The position numbers and the translations under genes are program-made. Under the pieces are notes generated by a model that ran no database searches, was not told where the DNA came from, and saw nothing but the letters and a program-made list of their open reading frames with translations. DNA of 34,072 nt from Lentisphaeria bacterium (lineage in GTDB: Bacteria > Verrucomicrobiota > Lentisphaeria > Victivallales > Victivallaceae), in NCBI GenBank assembly GCA_017450705.1, contig JAFSTC010000078.1, forward strand, positions 1 through 34,072. The letters are read 5' to 3'. Shown piece after piece: positions 25,524 through 33,817 of the stretch. How positions within the stretch are numbered: position 1 is the stretch's first letter; each line of letters begins with the position of its first letter.

Positions 25524-25607
25524 ATGTTTGAAAAAGGCTTCGAATCGGACGAACGGACGCTTCCCTTGCCGGATTTTCTCCGGCGGAAAATGAGGGGTGC
25601 GGCATGA
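25524..25607 (+). CDS. Small upstream ORF (27 aa), overlapping the kinase start
   Basis: The frame opens with ATG at 25524, AGGA nine bases upstream, and encodes a charged peptide beginning MFEKGFESDERTLPLPDFL. Its TGA overlaps the ATG of the hybrid kinase (ATGA at 25604-25607), and the kinase ribosome site GAGGGG lies within it. This arrangement is typical of translational coupling or a regulatory upstream ORF. I recognise no homologue. Confidence 0.5.
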   Translation: MFEKGFESDERTLPLPDFLRRKMRGAA

Positions 25608-27946
25608 CTTACTCGATCATCGGGATACTGGCGGGGATCATTCTGGTCATCACGAATCGGGACGTCCTGTGGCTGACGGGAAGTTCCGGGTCTTCACAGA
25701 TCCTGCGAAAATACCGCAGTTTCCTCTTTGCCGTTCTGGCTTACTACATCACCGATGCCCTGTGGGGCATTCTGGATGCCCATCGCCTCACATCTCTTCA
25801 GTTTCTCGACACGACGCTGTATTTCGCGGCGATGGCGGTGCTGGTCCTGCTGTGGACGCGGTACGTCATAGCCTATCTGGAAGGCAACACCTCGTTCGAC
25901 ACCATGCTGTGGTACGGCGGATGGGCTTTTTTCGGATTCGAAATCATCGTCATCATATCGAATCTGTTTTACCCCGTCATGTTCTGGTTCGACGAATCGG
26001 GGACTTATCATACGGCGGTTTTGCGGCATACCACGCTCTACGTGCAGATACTGATGTTTCTGCTGACATCGCTGTACACGTTCGGCATAACCCGGAAGAC
26101 CAGGGGGAAAGTCTGGCGGAGGAATCTCGCCATCGGGTTGTTCGGCTCCTCGATGATCGCCCTGATCGTTCTCCAGCTCCTTTACCCGCTGTGGCCGTTT
26201 TACGCCATGGGATGCATGGTCGGGACTTGTCTGCTGCACAGTTTCGTCGTCGAAGACGAGAAGGAAGAATACCGCAATGAGCTGGAGGAATCGCTGCAGC
26301 GCGAACAGGGGCAGAAAGAGGAGCTGGCCCGGAACCGGGAAGTGCTGCAGACGGCGCTTGCCGCAGCGGAGTCCGCCAACAAGGCGAAAACCACCTTTCT
26401 CTCCAACATGAGCCACGAGATCCGCACGCCGATGAATGCGATCATCGGGCTGAACAGTCTGGCGCTGAGGGACGGAACGCTTTCGGAGACGACCCGCGGG
26501 TACCTGCAGCAGATCACCGGAAGCGCAAAGCATCTGCTGGGACTCATCAACGATATCCTCGACATGAGCCGCATCGAATCCGGGCGGCTGGTCCTGCGCA
26601 AGGAGCACTTTTCCCTCAACGGGCTCCTCGAGCAGATCAACACCCTGGTCGTGGCCCAGTGCCGCGAAAAGGGCCTCTCCTTCACCTGCCGCATCGACGG
26701 TCCGGTGGAAGACCGCTACATCGGCGACGACACGAAACTCAAACAGGTGCTGATCAACATCCTCTCGAACGCCATCAAATTCACCCAGGCGCCGGGGAGC
26801 GTCTCGCTGAACATCGAACAGGTCAACGTTTACGGGGATCAGGTCACGCTCCGGTTTTCGATCCGCGACACGGGCATCGGCATCGCCGAAGATTTCATTC
26901 CCAGGATCTTCGAACCGTTCACCCAGGAAGACAGCAACCGGAACAACAAGTACGGCAGCACCGGGCTCGGCATGGCCATCACGAAAAATATCGTCGAACT
27001 CATGAACGGCATGATCCAGGTCAAGTCCGAAAAGGGCGTCGGGTCCGAATTCATCGTGACTGTCACGCTGAAAAGAAGCGATGCGCCGGATGCCTCGCTT
27101 CATACCGTCAGCCCTGAAGACATGCACGTCCTGATCGTGGACAACGACCCCATCGTCTGCGAGCACGCTTCCATCGTCATGGATGAGGCCGGCATCCGCG
27201 CCGACACGGCGCTGTGCGGCAAAACGGCGCTGGACATGCTCGAAGTCCGGCATGCCAAGCACGATCCGTACAATCTCGTTCTGCTCGACTGGAAAATGCC
27301 GGAAATGGACGGCGTGGCCGTCGCAAAGGAGATCCGCAAGCGTTACAGCAGCGAGACGACAGTCATCATCCTCACCGCATACAATTGGGACGAGATCATG
27401 GACGAGGCGCTGCATGCCGGCATCGACAGTTTTCTCGCCAAGCCGCTGTCCGCAGCCAAGGTGATCGAGGAATTCACGAGGATCGCCAAGCGCAGCAGCA
27501 TGAAGGAGCTGTCCGAAAAGAAGCGCGCCGACCTCAAGGGCAGGCGCATCCTGCTGGCGGAGGATATCCTGATCAATGCGGAGATCGTCAAGGAGCTCAT
27601 CCATTCGCAGGGAGCGGAGATCGATCACGCCGAAAACGGCAGGCTTGTCACGGAAATGTTCGCCCGAAGCGAACCGGGGTACTACGATGCGATCCTCATG
27701 GATGTCCGCATGCCGGAAATGGATGGACTCGAGGCGACTTCCGCGATCCGCGGCATGGATCGTCCGGATGCCCGGACCGTTCCCGTCATCGCCATGACCG
27801 CGAATGCCTTCGACGAGGATGTGCAAAGTTCCCTTCAGGCAGGGATGAACGCTCATCTTTCCAAGCCGGTGGATCCGGAACATCTTTTCCGGACACTGGA
27901 GGAGATCATCTGGGAAAAAGAAAACAACACACTGAACGCACGGTGA
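25604..27946 (+). CDS. Multi-TM hybrid sensor histidine kinase with two receivers
   Basis: The 780-aa protein begins with about seven membrane helices (1-220) and no visible periplasmic or PAS sensor domain, then a coiled coil (220-260). HisKA follows with phospho-acceptor H271 in FLSNMSHEIRTPMNAIIG, and an HATPase domain with NILSNAIKFT, DTGIGIAE and GSTGLGMAI. Two receivers come last, with phospho-acceptor candidates D562 (LLDWKMPEMDG) and D700 (LMDVRMPEMDG). Receiver 1 keeps a VDND acidic patch; receiver 2 has AED. It lacks an Hpt domain, which the gene at 32129 could supply. The next kinase gene starts 6 nt after its stop. Confidence 0.93.
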   Translation: MTYSIIGILAGIILVITNRDVLWLTGSSGSSQILRKYRSFLFAVLAYYITDALWGILDAHRLTSLQFLDTTLYFAAMAVLVLLWTRYVIAYLEGNTSFDTMLWYGGWAFFGFEIIVIISNLFYPVMFWFDESGTYHTAVLRHTTLYVQILMFLLTSLYTFGITRKTRGKVWRRNLAIGLFGSSMIALIVLQLLYPLWPFYAMGCMVGTCLLHSFVVEDEKEEYRNELEESLQREQGQKEELARNREVLQTALAAAESANKAKTTFLSNMSHEIRTPMNAIIGLNSLALRDGTLSETTRGYLQQITGSAKHLLGLINDILDMSRIESGRLVLRKEHFSLNGLLEQINTLVVAQCREKGLSFTCRIDGPVEDRYIGDDTKLKQVLINILSNAIKFTQAPGSVSLNIEQVNVYGDQVTLRFSIRDTGIGIAEDFIPRIFEPFTQEDSNRNNKYGSTGLGMAITKNIVELMNGMIQVKSEKGVGSEFIVTVTLKRSDAPDASLHTVSPEDMHVLIVDNDPIVCEHASIVMDEAGIRADTALCGKTALDMLEVRHAKHDPYNLVLLDWKMPEMDGVAVAKEIRKRYSSETTVIILTAYNWDEIMDEALHAGIDSFLAKPLSAAKVIEEFTRIAKRSSMKELSEKKRADLKGRRILLAEDILINAEIVKELIHSQGAEIDHAENGRLVTEMFARSEPGYYDAILMDVRMPEMDGLEATSAIRGMDRPDARTVPVIAMTANAFDEDVQSSLQAGMNAHLSKPVDPEHLFRTLEEIIWEKENNTLNAR

Positions 27947-27952
27947 ATCATC

Positions 27953-30733
27953 ATGACGGAACAAAGGGACACAAAAGGGAAATCATTCTCTCCGCTCGAC
28001 GTTTGGGCGCTGGCCTTCGGCTGTATGGTCGGCTGGGGCGCATTCGTCATGCCCGGTTCGACCTTCCTGCCCGTGGCGGGACCGGCGGGGACCATCATCT
28101 CCATGGCGATCGGACTGGTCATCATGCTGATCGTCGGCTCCAGCGTCTCCTTCCTGATGACACATTCCCCGGGCGTCGGCGGGATTTATTCCTATACCCG
28201 GACCGCGCTGGGGCGGGATCATGCTTTCCTCTGTTCCTGGTTTCTCTGCCTTTCCTATCTGACGATCGTGTTCCTGAACGGGACCGCCCTGTTTCTCGTC
28301 GTCCAGGTGCTGCTGGGGGATGCCGTGCATCGGGGATATCATTACACCATCGCGGGCAAGCCGGTCTATCTTTACGAGGTGCTCCTTTCCATCGGCGCGC
28401 TGACCGGGGTCGGATCCCTTTTCCTGCTGATGAAGTCGGTGTTGAGGTGGCTCGCCACCGCGCTCGGCGTGCTTCTCCTTGCCGGACTGGCCGCCACGAC
28501 CGTCTTCTGCCTCCCGCATGTCGACTGGCACGACATCCTCTGCTCCTTCGGTTATCAGAACGTGAACAGGGGATTTGCCATTTTCAGTCTGGTCATCCTT
28601 GCTCCGTGGGCCTTCGTTGGATTCGAGGTGCCGTGCTTCGAAACGGCCAACTTCGGTTTCCCCCTGCGCAAGACGAAGCGGATCCTCTTCTGCGCCATCA
28701 CTGTTGCGGCCTTTGCGTATGCCGCCATGGCCGTCGTCAGCGTCTCCGCGATCCCGGACGGGTATGCCTCGTGGCCCGCATACATTGCCGACCTCGACAA
28801 CCTGAAGGGGATCATTTCCATGCCGACGTTTTATGCCGCCCGGAAAGCGATGGGGACATCCGGCCTCGTCATCATCTGCATAACCGCGTTTGCCGCCATT
28901 TTGACCGGCATCATCGGCGCATACCGTGCCATCGTGAATCTGCTCACGGCGATGGCGGAGGATAAAATCATCTCGGATAAATTTTCCAAGTCGGAGTACT
29001 GCATCTTCTTCATCATCATACTTTCCGTCCTCATCTCGCTTTTGGGCAGAAATACGCTCAACTGGTTTATCGATCTGACCGCTTTCGGCGCCATCGTCGC
29101 CTACGGCTACACATCCGCGGCATCTTACAAGATCGCCAAGACGGAAGCCGATTACAGGATCATGGCGACAGGTCTGATCGGCGTGGTGATATCCGTGTTG
29201 TTCGGGATCGCCCAGATCGTCCCGTGTCTGGTGGCGCTGGACGCCATGAACTGTGAAGCGTTCCTGCTCCTGTCCTGCTGGTGCCTGCTCGGATTCGTGT
29301 TCTACTGGCATACCGTCAAACGGAGTTCTCTGGCGGAATACAGCAGCATGGCCGTCTCCGGGTTCGTGCTGTTCGCGCTTCTCGTTTATACCGCGCTGAT
29401 GTGGCTCGGAAAGCTGCAGATGCGCCAGAAGAGCCTGGAAGACATGCGGGAGGCTCTGATCACGGGCGGTGTCGTTTCGGTCCTCATCATCTTCGTCGGG
29501 ATGATCGTCCTGCTGTATGTCCAGAATCTGGTGAGGAAAATGCACGAATCCGCGGAGCGGGAAAAGATCCGCATGGCGGAAAGCAGTCTTGTCAGAAGCC
29601 AGTTCCTGTTCAATATGTCTCACGACATACGCACGCCGATGAACGCCATCATCGGTTATACGACCCTCGCCCTCAAAGAACCGCCGGACATGCTGCGGAA
29701 TTATCTGATCAAAATCGAGAGATCCAGTCAGCAGCTGCTGGCGCTCATCAACGATATCCTGGAAATGAGCCGCCTTGAGAACGGTCAGCTGGAACTGGAA
29801 TACAATCCCACGGATCTGTGCCTGTGTCTCGAGGAGATGAATGAACTCTTTTCGACACAGATGGAACAGAAGCGGCTGAATTTTTCCGTGCACACCTCAC
29901 AGATCCGCAACCGGTATGTGTGGTGTGACAGAAAAAATCTCAACCGTGTCCTCCTGAATCTGATTTCCAACTCCTACAAATTCACGCCGGAGGGCGGGAC
30001 CGTCTCGGTTTCCGCCAGTGAAAAGGACAGCGGAGGAGACGGCTACGGGACATACGAGCTGCGTTTCAAGGATAACGGCATCGGCATGACAAAAGAGTTT
30101 GTCGATAAGATGTTCACCGCGTTCGAACGGGAACGGACCTCCACCGCCAGCGGCATGGAGGGCACCGGTCTCGGTCTTGCCATCACCAGGCGCATCGTCG
30201 ATCTGATGGGCGGAGACATCGAGGTGTTCACGTCGCAGGGCAAGGGCACGGAGATCGTTATCCGCGTCAGATTCCGGATCGCCAGCGCAAAGGACATGAA
30301 GCGGGAATTCGACAACGAGAGGGAGTTCGACAGCGGGATGTTCGACTTCTCCGGCAGACGCCTGCTGCTTGTGGAAGACAACGTCGTCAACCTCGAGATC
30401 GCGCAAATGCTCCTGGAGCAGATGGGACTTCAGGTCGAGACGGCGGAAAACGGCAGGGTCGCCGTGGAAAAGATCAGCGCTTCGCCCCCGGGGCACTACG
30501 ACGCCGTGCTGATGGATATCCAGATGCCCGTCATGGACGGATATGCGGCGACAAAAGAGATCCGTTCGCTGAAAGATCCGAAACGGGCAGCCGTTCCCAT
30601 TCTGGCGATGACCGCCAACGCTTTCCCCGAGGACATCAAGGCTGCCGAGGCGGCCGGGATGCAGGCGCATATCGCGAAACCGATCGATATAACCGTGTTG
30701 AAGCAGAAACTGGGAGCCGTCCTGATGAAATAG
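27953..30733 (+). CDS. APC-family permease fused to a histidine kinase and receiver
   Basis: The 926-aa protein starts with a complete-looking amino acid-polyamine-organocation (APC) permease region (about 1-515, roughly 12-14 helices). Its opening GCMVGWGAFVMPGSTFLPVAGP resembles the helix-1 GxG(A)xxxPG signature of that superfamily. A short linker (about 515-550) leads to HisKA with phospho-acceptor H557 in FLFNMSHDIRTPMNAIIG, an HATPase domain (NLISNSYKFT, DNGIGM, GTGLGLAI) and one canonical receiver (VEDN; D855 in LMDIQMP). CbrA-type kinases have a comparable design with a sodium-solute-symporter domain, so a transport-coupled sensor for an amino acid or amine is a fair inference. There is only a weak ribosome site; it is probably translated in train with the preceding kinase. 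Confidence 0.92.
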   Translation: MTEQRDTKGKSFSPLDVWALAFGCMVGWGAFVMPGSTFLPVAGPAGTIISMAIGLVIMLIVGSSVSFLMTHSPGVGGIYSYTRTALGRDHAFLCSWFLCLSYLTIVFLNGTALFLVVQVLLGDAVHRGYHYTIAGKPVYLYEVLLSIGALTGVGSLFLLMKSVLRWLATALGVLLLAGLAATTVFCLPHVDWHDILCSFGYQNVNRGFAIFSLVILAPWAFVGFEVPCFETANFGFPLRKTKRILFCAITVAAFAYAAMAVVSVSAIPDGYASWPAYIADLDNLKGIISMPTFYAARKAMGTSGLVIICITAFAAILTGIIGAYRAIVNLLTAMAEDKIISDKFSKSEYCIFFIIILSVLISLLGRNTLNWFIDLTAFGAIVAYGYTSAASYKIAKTEADYRIMATGLIGVVISVLFGIAQIVPCLVALDAMNCEAFLLLSCWCLLGFVFYWHTVKRSSLAEYSSMAVSGFVLFALLVYTALMWLGKLQMRQKSLEDMREALITGGVVSVLIIFVGMIVLLYVQNLVRKMHESAEREKIRMAESSLVRSQFLFNMSHDIRTPMNAIIGYTTLALKEPPDMLRNYLIKIERSSQQLLALINDILEMSRLENGQLELEYNPTDLCLCLEEMNELFSTQMEQKRLNFSVHTSQIRNRYVWCDRKNLNRVLLNLISNSYKFTPEGGTVSVSASEKDSGGDGYGTYELRFKDNGIGMTKEFVDKMFTAFERERTSTASGMEGTGLGLAITRRIVDLMGGDIEVFTSQGKGTEIVIRVRFRIASAKDMKREFDNEREFDSGMFDFSGRRLLLVEDNVVNLEIAQMLLEQMGLQVETAENGRVAVEKISASPPGHYDAVLMDIQMPVMDGYAATKEIRSLKDPKRAAVPILAMTANAFPEDIKAAEAAGMQAHIAKPIDITVLKQKLGAVLMK

Positions 30734-30805
30734 GGACGTGAGTGTTCCGGAATCGTTTTTCCCTTTGAAAATGAACCCCGATTTTCCGACAACGATTTTT
30801 GTTTG

Positions 30806-32011
30806 ATGAGTAACGTGTCAGATGATCGTCCCCGCGGGGACGGAATGCCCGGCAATAAAGCCGCAACAGCCACCGAGCGGACTGTCCTTCTTGCCAAGCC
30901 CCGCTCGTGGCCGTCGGGTGACCGGGTCCCGGGACGCGGCAATTGCGTTCCCGAACGCAGGAAGGACCTCGAAGATATTGTCCGGGGGGTGAATGTCAAT
31001 CCCTACATCGATCTGGAGCTTGACGTGTCCCCCGAACTGGAATCCGCGCTGGACGCCGTCGATGCCAGGTACCGCAGGCTGTCGGCGTTCGCCCGGGGAG
31101 GGACGGCGACGCTCTCCATCGCACGCGACCGGAATCTGAAGCGGCTCGTCGCCGTCAAGTCCCTGAAAATGGACTCGCCGAACATTGCGGAACTGCTGGA
31201 TGCGTTCGTGACCGAAGCGAAAGTGACGGCGCAGCTGGATCACCCCGGCGTCATTCCCATCTACGGGTTGTCCCGCGATGCCGACAACGGCATCCATCTG
31301 GTCATGAAATTGGTCAACGGGAAGACCCTGCGCGAATATCTGCGGAACACCGTGATGAACTACCGCATCCGGGGCATCGACGCATTCGATGAAAATATGC
31401 AGCTGAGAAAGCGGCTGGAGATATTTCTGCGGGTCTGCGACACGATCGGCTACGCCCACCACCGGGGGGTGATACACCGCGATTTGAAGCCGGAAAATAT
31501 CATGATCGGAGAATTCATGGAGGTCTTTGTGATGGACTGGGGGCTTGCCCGGGTGATCCGTCCGGGAGAAAATTGCCCCGCCGCCGGGAAGAAGGTCGCC
31601 GGGACGCCCCGTTATTTCCCGCCCGAGGTGCTGCTCGGCGAACCGCTCGACTTCCGGTCGGACATCTTTACCCTCGGTCTGATCCTCCAGGAGATCGCCA
31701 CGCTCCAATACGCCATTACCGGCGCCAATGAAAAAGATATCATCAACCGTTGTCTTGAGGCGGACATCGAACCGGTCGTGCACCGGTTCAAATGGAAAAT
31801 CGACAAAGCCCTCCGGCACATCATCCGCAAGGCGACCGCCTACAGGCCCGAAGACCGTTATCAGACTGCGGAGGCGCTTGCGGAAGATGTCCGCCGGTAC
31901 ATGGCCGGGTCGTCCCTCTCTGCGGGAAAGGAAAAACTTCTGGACAGATTTTTGCGCTTTGTCTTTGTGCGCATTCTGAAAATCGAAGACATGGGGCGTC
32001 CGTCGACCTGA
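30806..32011 (+). CDS. Hanks-type Ser/Thr protein kinase
   Basis: The 401-aa product is soluble, with a ~75-residue N-terminal extension and a full kinase domain. Visible are a glycine loop with an unusual ARGGTATLS, lysine K118 in VAVKSL, HRDLKPENIM with catalytic D226, DWG instead of DFG (D244 in VMDWGLAR), and GTPRYFPPE as the activation-segment end. No membrane helix or PASTA/extracellular sensor is present, and the tail ends in a hydrophobic-basic helix (LDRFLRFVFVRILKIED). DWG kinases are common in PVC-group bacteria. The ATG at 30806 lacks a ribosome site; ATG 30845, in frame, is an alternative. It sits 72 nt after the APC-kinase fusion and before the Hpt gene. Confidence 0.9.
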   Translation: MSNVSDDRPRGDGMPGNKAATATERTVLLAKPRSWPSGDRVPGRGNCVPERRKDLEDIVRGVNVNPYIDLELDVSPELESALDAVDARYRRLSAFARGGTATLSIARDRNLKRLVAVKSLKMDSPNIAELLDAFVTEAKVTAQLDHPGVIPIYGLSRDADNGIHLVMKLVNGKTLREYLRNTVMNYRIRGIDAFDENMQLRKRLEIFLRVCDTIGYAHHRGVIHRDLKPENIMIGEFMEVFVMDWGLARVIRPGENCPAAGKKVAGTPRYFPPEVLLGEPLDFRSDIFTLGLILQEIATLQYAITGANEKDIINRCLEADIEPVVHRFKWKIDKALRHIIRKATAYRPEDRYQTAEALAEDVRRYMAGSSLSAGKEKLLDRFLRFVFVRILKIEDMGRPST

Positions 32012-32128
32012 CCGGACGCGGCGCTTTTCTGCCATGACAAATCGGCATGAATTCATCGGTGATACGGACGGGAGCGGATGTCTCTGATCCGCTTCCCGGA
32101 AAAAATTGCGAAAGGAGAATGCAAAACC

Positions 32129-32470
32129 ATGACGATCGGCGATCTGATTGATTTCGGAGCGGACACGCAGGAAGGGTTGAAACGGTGTCTGAACAATGAG
32201 GATTTTTATCTCCGCATGGTGAAGAAGATGCCCGGAGATGCCAATTTTCAAAAACTTTACGATGCCATGAAAACGGGGGATCAGGACGCCGCTTTTGCCG
32301 CTGCCCATGCCCTCAAAGGCGCTTCGGGCAATCTGGCCCTGACTCCGATCTTTGCTCCCGTTGCCGAACTCACGGAGCTGCTGCGCGCACATACACGGCA
32401 GGACTGCACGGCGCTGGTGGAGACGATCCGCCGGGCGCAGGAGACGTTGAGCAGGATCTGCGCGGAGTGA
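32129..32470 (+). CDS. Stand-alone Hpt (histidine phosphotransfer) protein
   Basis: The 113-aa protein is one Hpt domain: phospho-acceptor H60 in AHALKGASGNLAL, preceded by an acidic helix (GDQDAAFAA) and followed by ELTELLRAH. Hpt proteins carry phosphate between a hybrid kinase's receiver and a final response regulator. None of the three hybrid kinases here has its own Hpt domain, so this gene fits as their shared relay. The ATG at 32129 is set by AAAGGAG 11 bases upstream; the longer frame from 32078 lacks such a site. Confidence 0.9.
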   Translation: MTIGDLIDFGADTQEGLKRCLNNEDFYLRMVKKMPGDANFQKLYDAMKTGDQDAAFAAAHALKGASGNLALTPIFAPVAELTELLRAHTRQDCTALVETIRRAQETLSRICAE

Positions 32471-32596
32471 AAGTGCGGCCGTCCGCAGAAAACATGGCGC
32501 TTCCGGGAAACTCCCGGACCCGCCGGATCCCTGTTTTTGCGCCGGCGTGTCCGACGGTTCTGTCATGAAACAATCAATCGGAAACGGAGAAAAAGG

Positions 32597-33622
32597 ATGA
32601 AGAAGATCGTTCCGGCATTGGCGGTGTTTGCCGCCGTGGTGCTCGGTCTCTCCGGCTGCGCCGGCGCACCGGCCGCCGCGGGGGCCGGGAGGGCGCCCGA
32701 CTATTCCCGAAGGGACTGCTGGTACAAGTTCCCGGAAATCACAAAGGATGTCGACACGTTCTACGTCTATTCGACGGCGTACTTCGAGTCGAGCTTCAAA
32801 AAGGGCGCCCCCGATCACGCGCCGCTCGACGATCCCGAGATGATTTCGGGCGTGCAGGGCGAATATGTGACCAATGCCGGCGTGTACGAGAGCGCCACCA
32901 ACGTGTTCGTGCCGTACTACCGTCAGGCCGGCATGCGGTACGCGGGGGAGATCCGGAGGAAGACCGGAAACATCGACGCGGCGATTTCCGGCATCCCCTA
33001 CGACGACGTACGCGCCGCGCTCGACTATTACTTCGAGAACTGCAACAAGGGCCGTCCCTTCATCATCGCGGGCCACAGCCAGGGGGCGTCCATGGTCAAG
33101 TACGTGCTGAAGCACTACTTCAAAGCGCATCCCGAATACTATCGGCGCATGGTGGCCGCCTACGTCATCGGCTTCTCCGTCACGAAGGACGACCTTGAGA
33201 AATACCCGCATCTCAAGTTCGCGGCCGGCGAGACCGACACGGGCGTCATCGTCAGCTGGAACACCGAGGGTCCCCGGAACGTGAAGGAGAACGCACCGAA
33301 CGCCGTGGTGCTGCCCGGCGCGATCAGCATCACCCCTCTCAACTGGAAACGTGACGAAACATACGCTCCGGCAAGCCGGAATCTGGGCTCGTTCATGCCG
33401 AACATGAAAGCCCGCCGCTACGAGATCACCGATATCGGCGCGGACGCCCAAGTCGTCCTTTCCCGCGGCGTGATCGTGACGAACGCCAGATGGGACCACC
33501 CCGCGGCCGCCGAATTCTTCGGACCGCAGAGCTTCCACGAAGACGACTACACGTTCTATTACAACAACATCAAGGATAACGTGGCAAAGCGCATCGCGGC
33601 ATACCGGAGCCGCACGAAGTAA
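32597..33622 (+). CDS. DUF3089 alpha/beta-hydrolase lipoprotein
   Basis: The 341-aa precursor has a lipoprotein signal peptide (MKKIVPALAVFAAVVLGLSGC, lipidated at C21) and a DUF3089 alpha/beta-hydrolase domain. Nucleophile S161 lies in IIAGHSQGAS, with an upstream DVDTFYVYST strand and a TNVFVPYYRQ segment typical of the family. Substrate is unknown; esterase-type activity at the cell envelope is inferred. The ATG at 32597 has GGAG seven bases upstream. It is separated from the Hpt gene by 126 bp with a short hairpin (TCCGGGA...TCCCGGA), so it may be a separate unit. A strong terminator lies 122 bp downstream. Confidence 0.88.
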   Translation: MKKIVPALAVFAAVVLGLSGCAGAPAAAGAGRAPDYSRRDCWYKFPEITKDVDTFYVYSTAYFESSFKKGAPDHAPLDDPEMISGVQGEYVTNAGVYESATNVFVPYYRQAGMRYAGEIRRKTGNIDAAISGIPYDDVRAALDYYFENCNKGRPFIIAGHSQGASMVKYVLKHYFKAHPEYYRRMVAAYVIGFSVTKDDLEKYPHLKFAAGETDTGVIVSWNTEGPRNVKENAPNAVVLPGAISITPLNWKRDETYAPASRNLGSFMPNMKARRYEITDIGADAQVVLSRGVIVTNARWDHPAAAEFFGPQSFHEDDYTFYYNNIKDNVAKRIAAYRSRTK

Positions 33623-33646
33623 GACGGCGGGCAGGCGGAATCATGA

Positions 33647-33727
33647 GTGAGACGAAAACGGACCGTGCAGCCAATCCCGGAGGACTGGAACGAGCAGCGG
33701 CGGCTCTACGGCTTCCCGGTGCGGTAA
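33647..33727 (+). pseudogene. Short ORF, possible 3' remnant of a gene
   Basis: After a TGA at 33644-33646 a frame opens with GTG and encodes 26 residues ending QPIPEDWNEQRRLYGFPVR, 16 bp before a perfect intrinsic terminator. The composition and placement look like the tail end of a protein whose body has been lost. No family is recognised, and the call is tentative. Confidence 0.3.
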
Positions 33728-33743
33728 CACCTCACCACGAACT

Positions 33744-33772
33744 GGCGGCAGGAGAAATCCTGCCGCCTTTTT
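33744..33772 (+). terminator. Perfect intrinsic terminator
   Basis: GGCGGCAGGA (33744-33753) pairs perfectly with TCCTGCCGCC (33758-33767) across a GAAA tetraloop, followed by TTTTT (33768-33772). It would end transcripts from the DUF3089 gene. Confidence 0.93.
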
Positions 33773-33817
33773 GCGTTTCTGTCGGTCTGTGGCAGACGCT
33801 TCTCTTTGTAAATCCCG

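Noticed and set aside
30818-33538. 906-aa minus-strand open frame spanning three plus-strand genes
   Set aside because: It crosses the kinase, Hpt and DUF3089 genes, which each have family motifs; the translation shows no recognisable domain.
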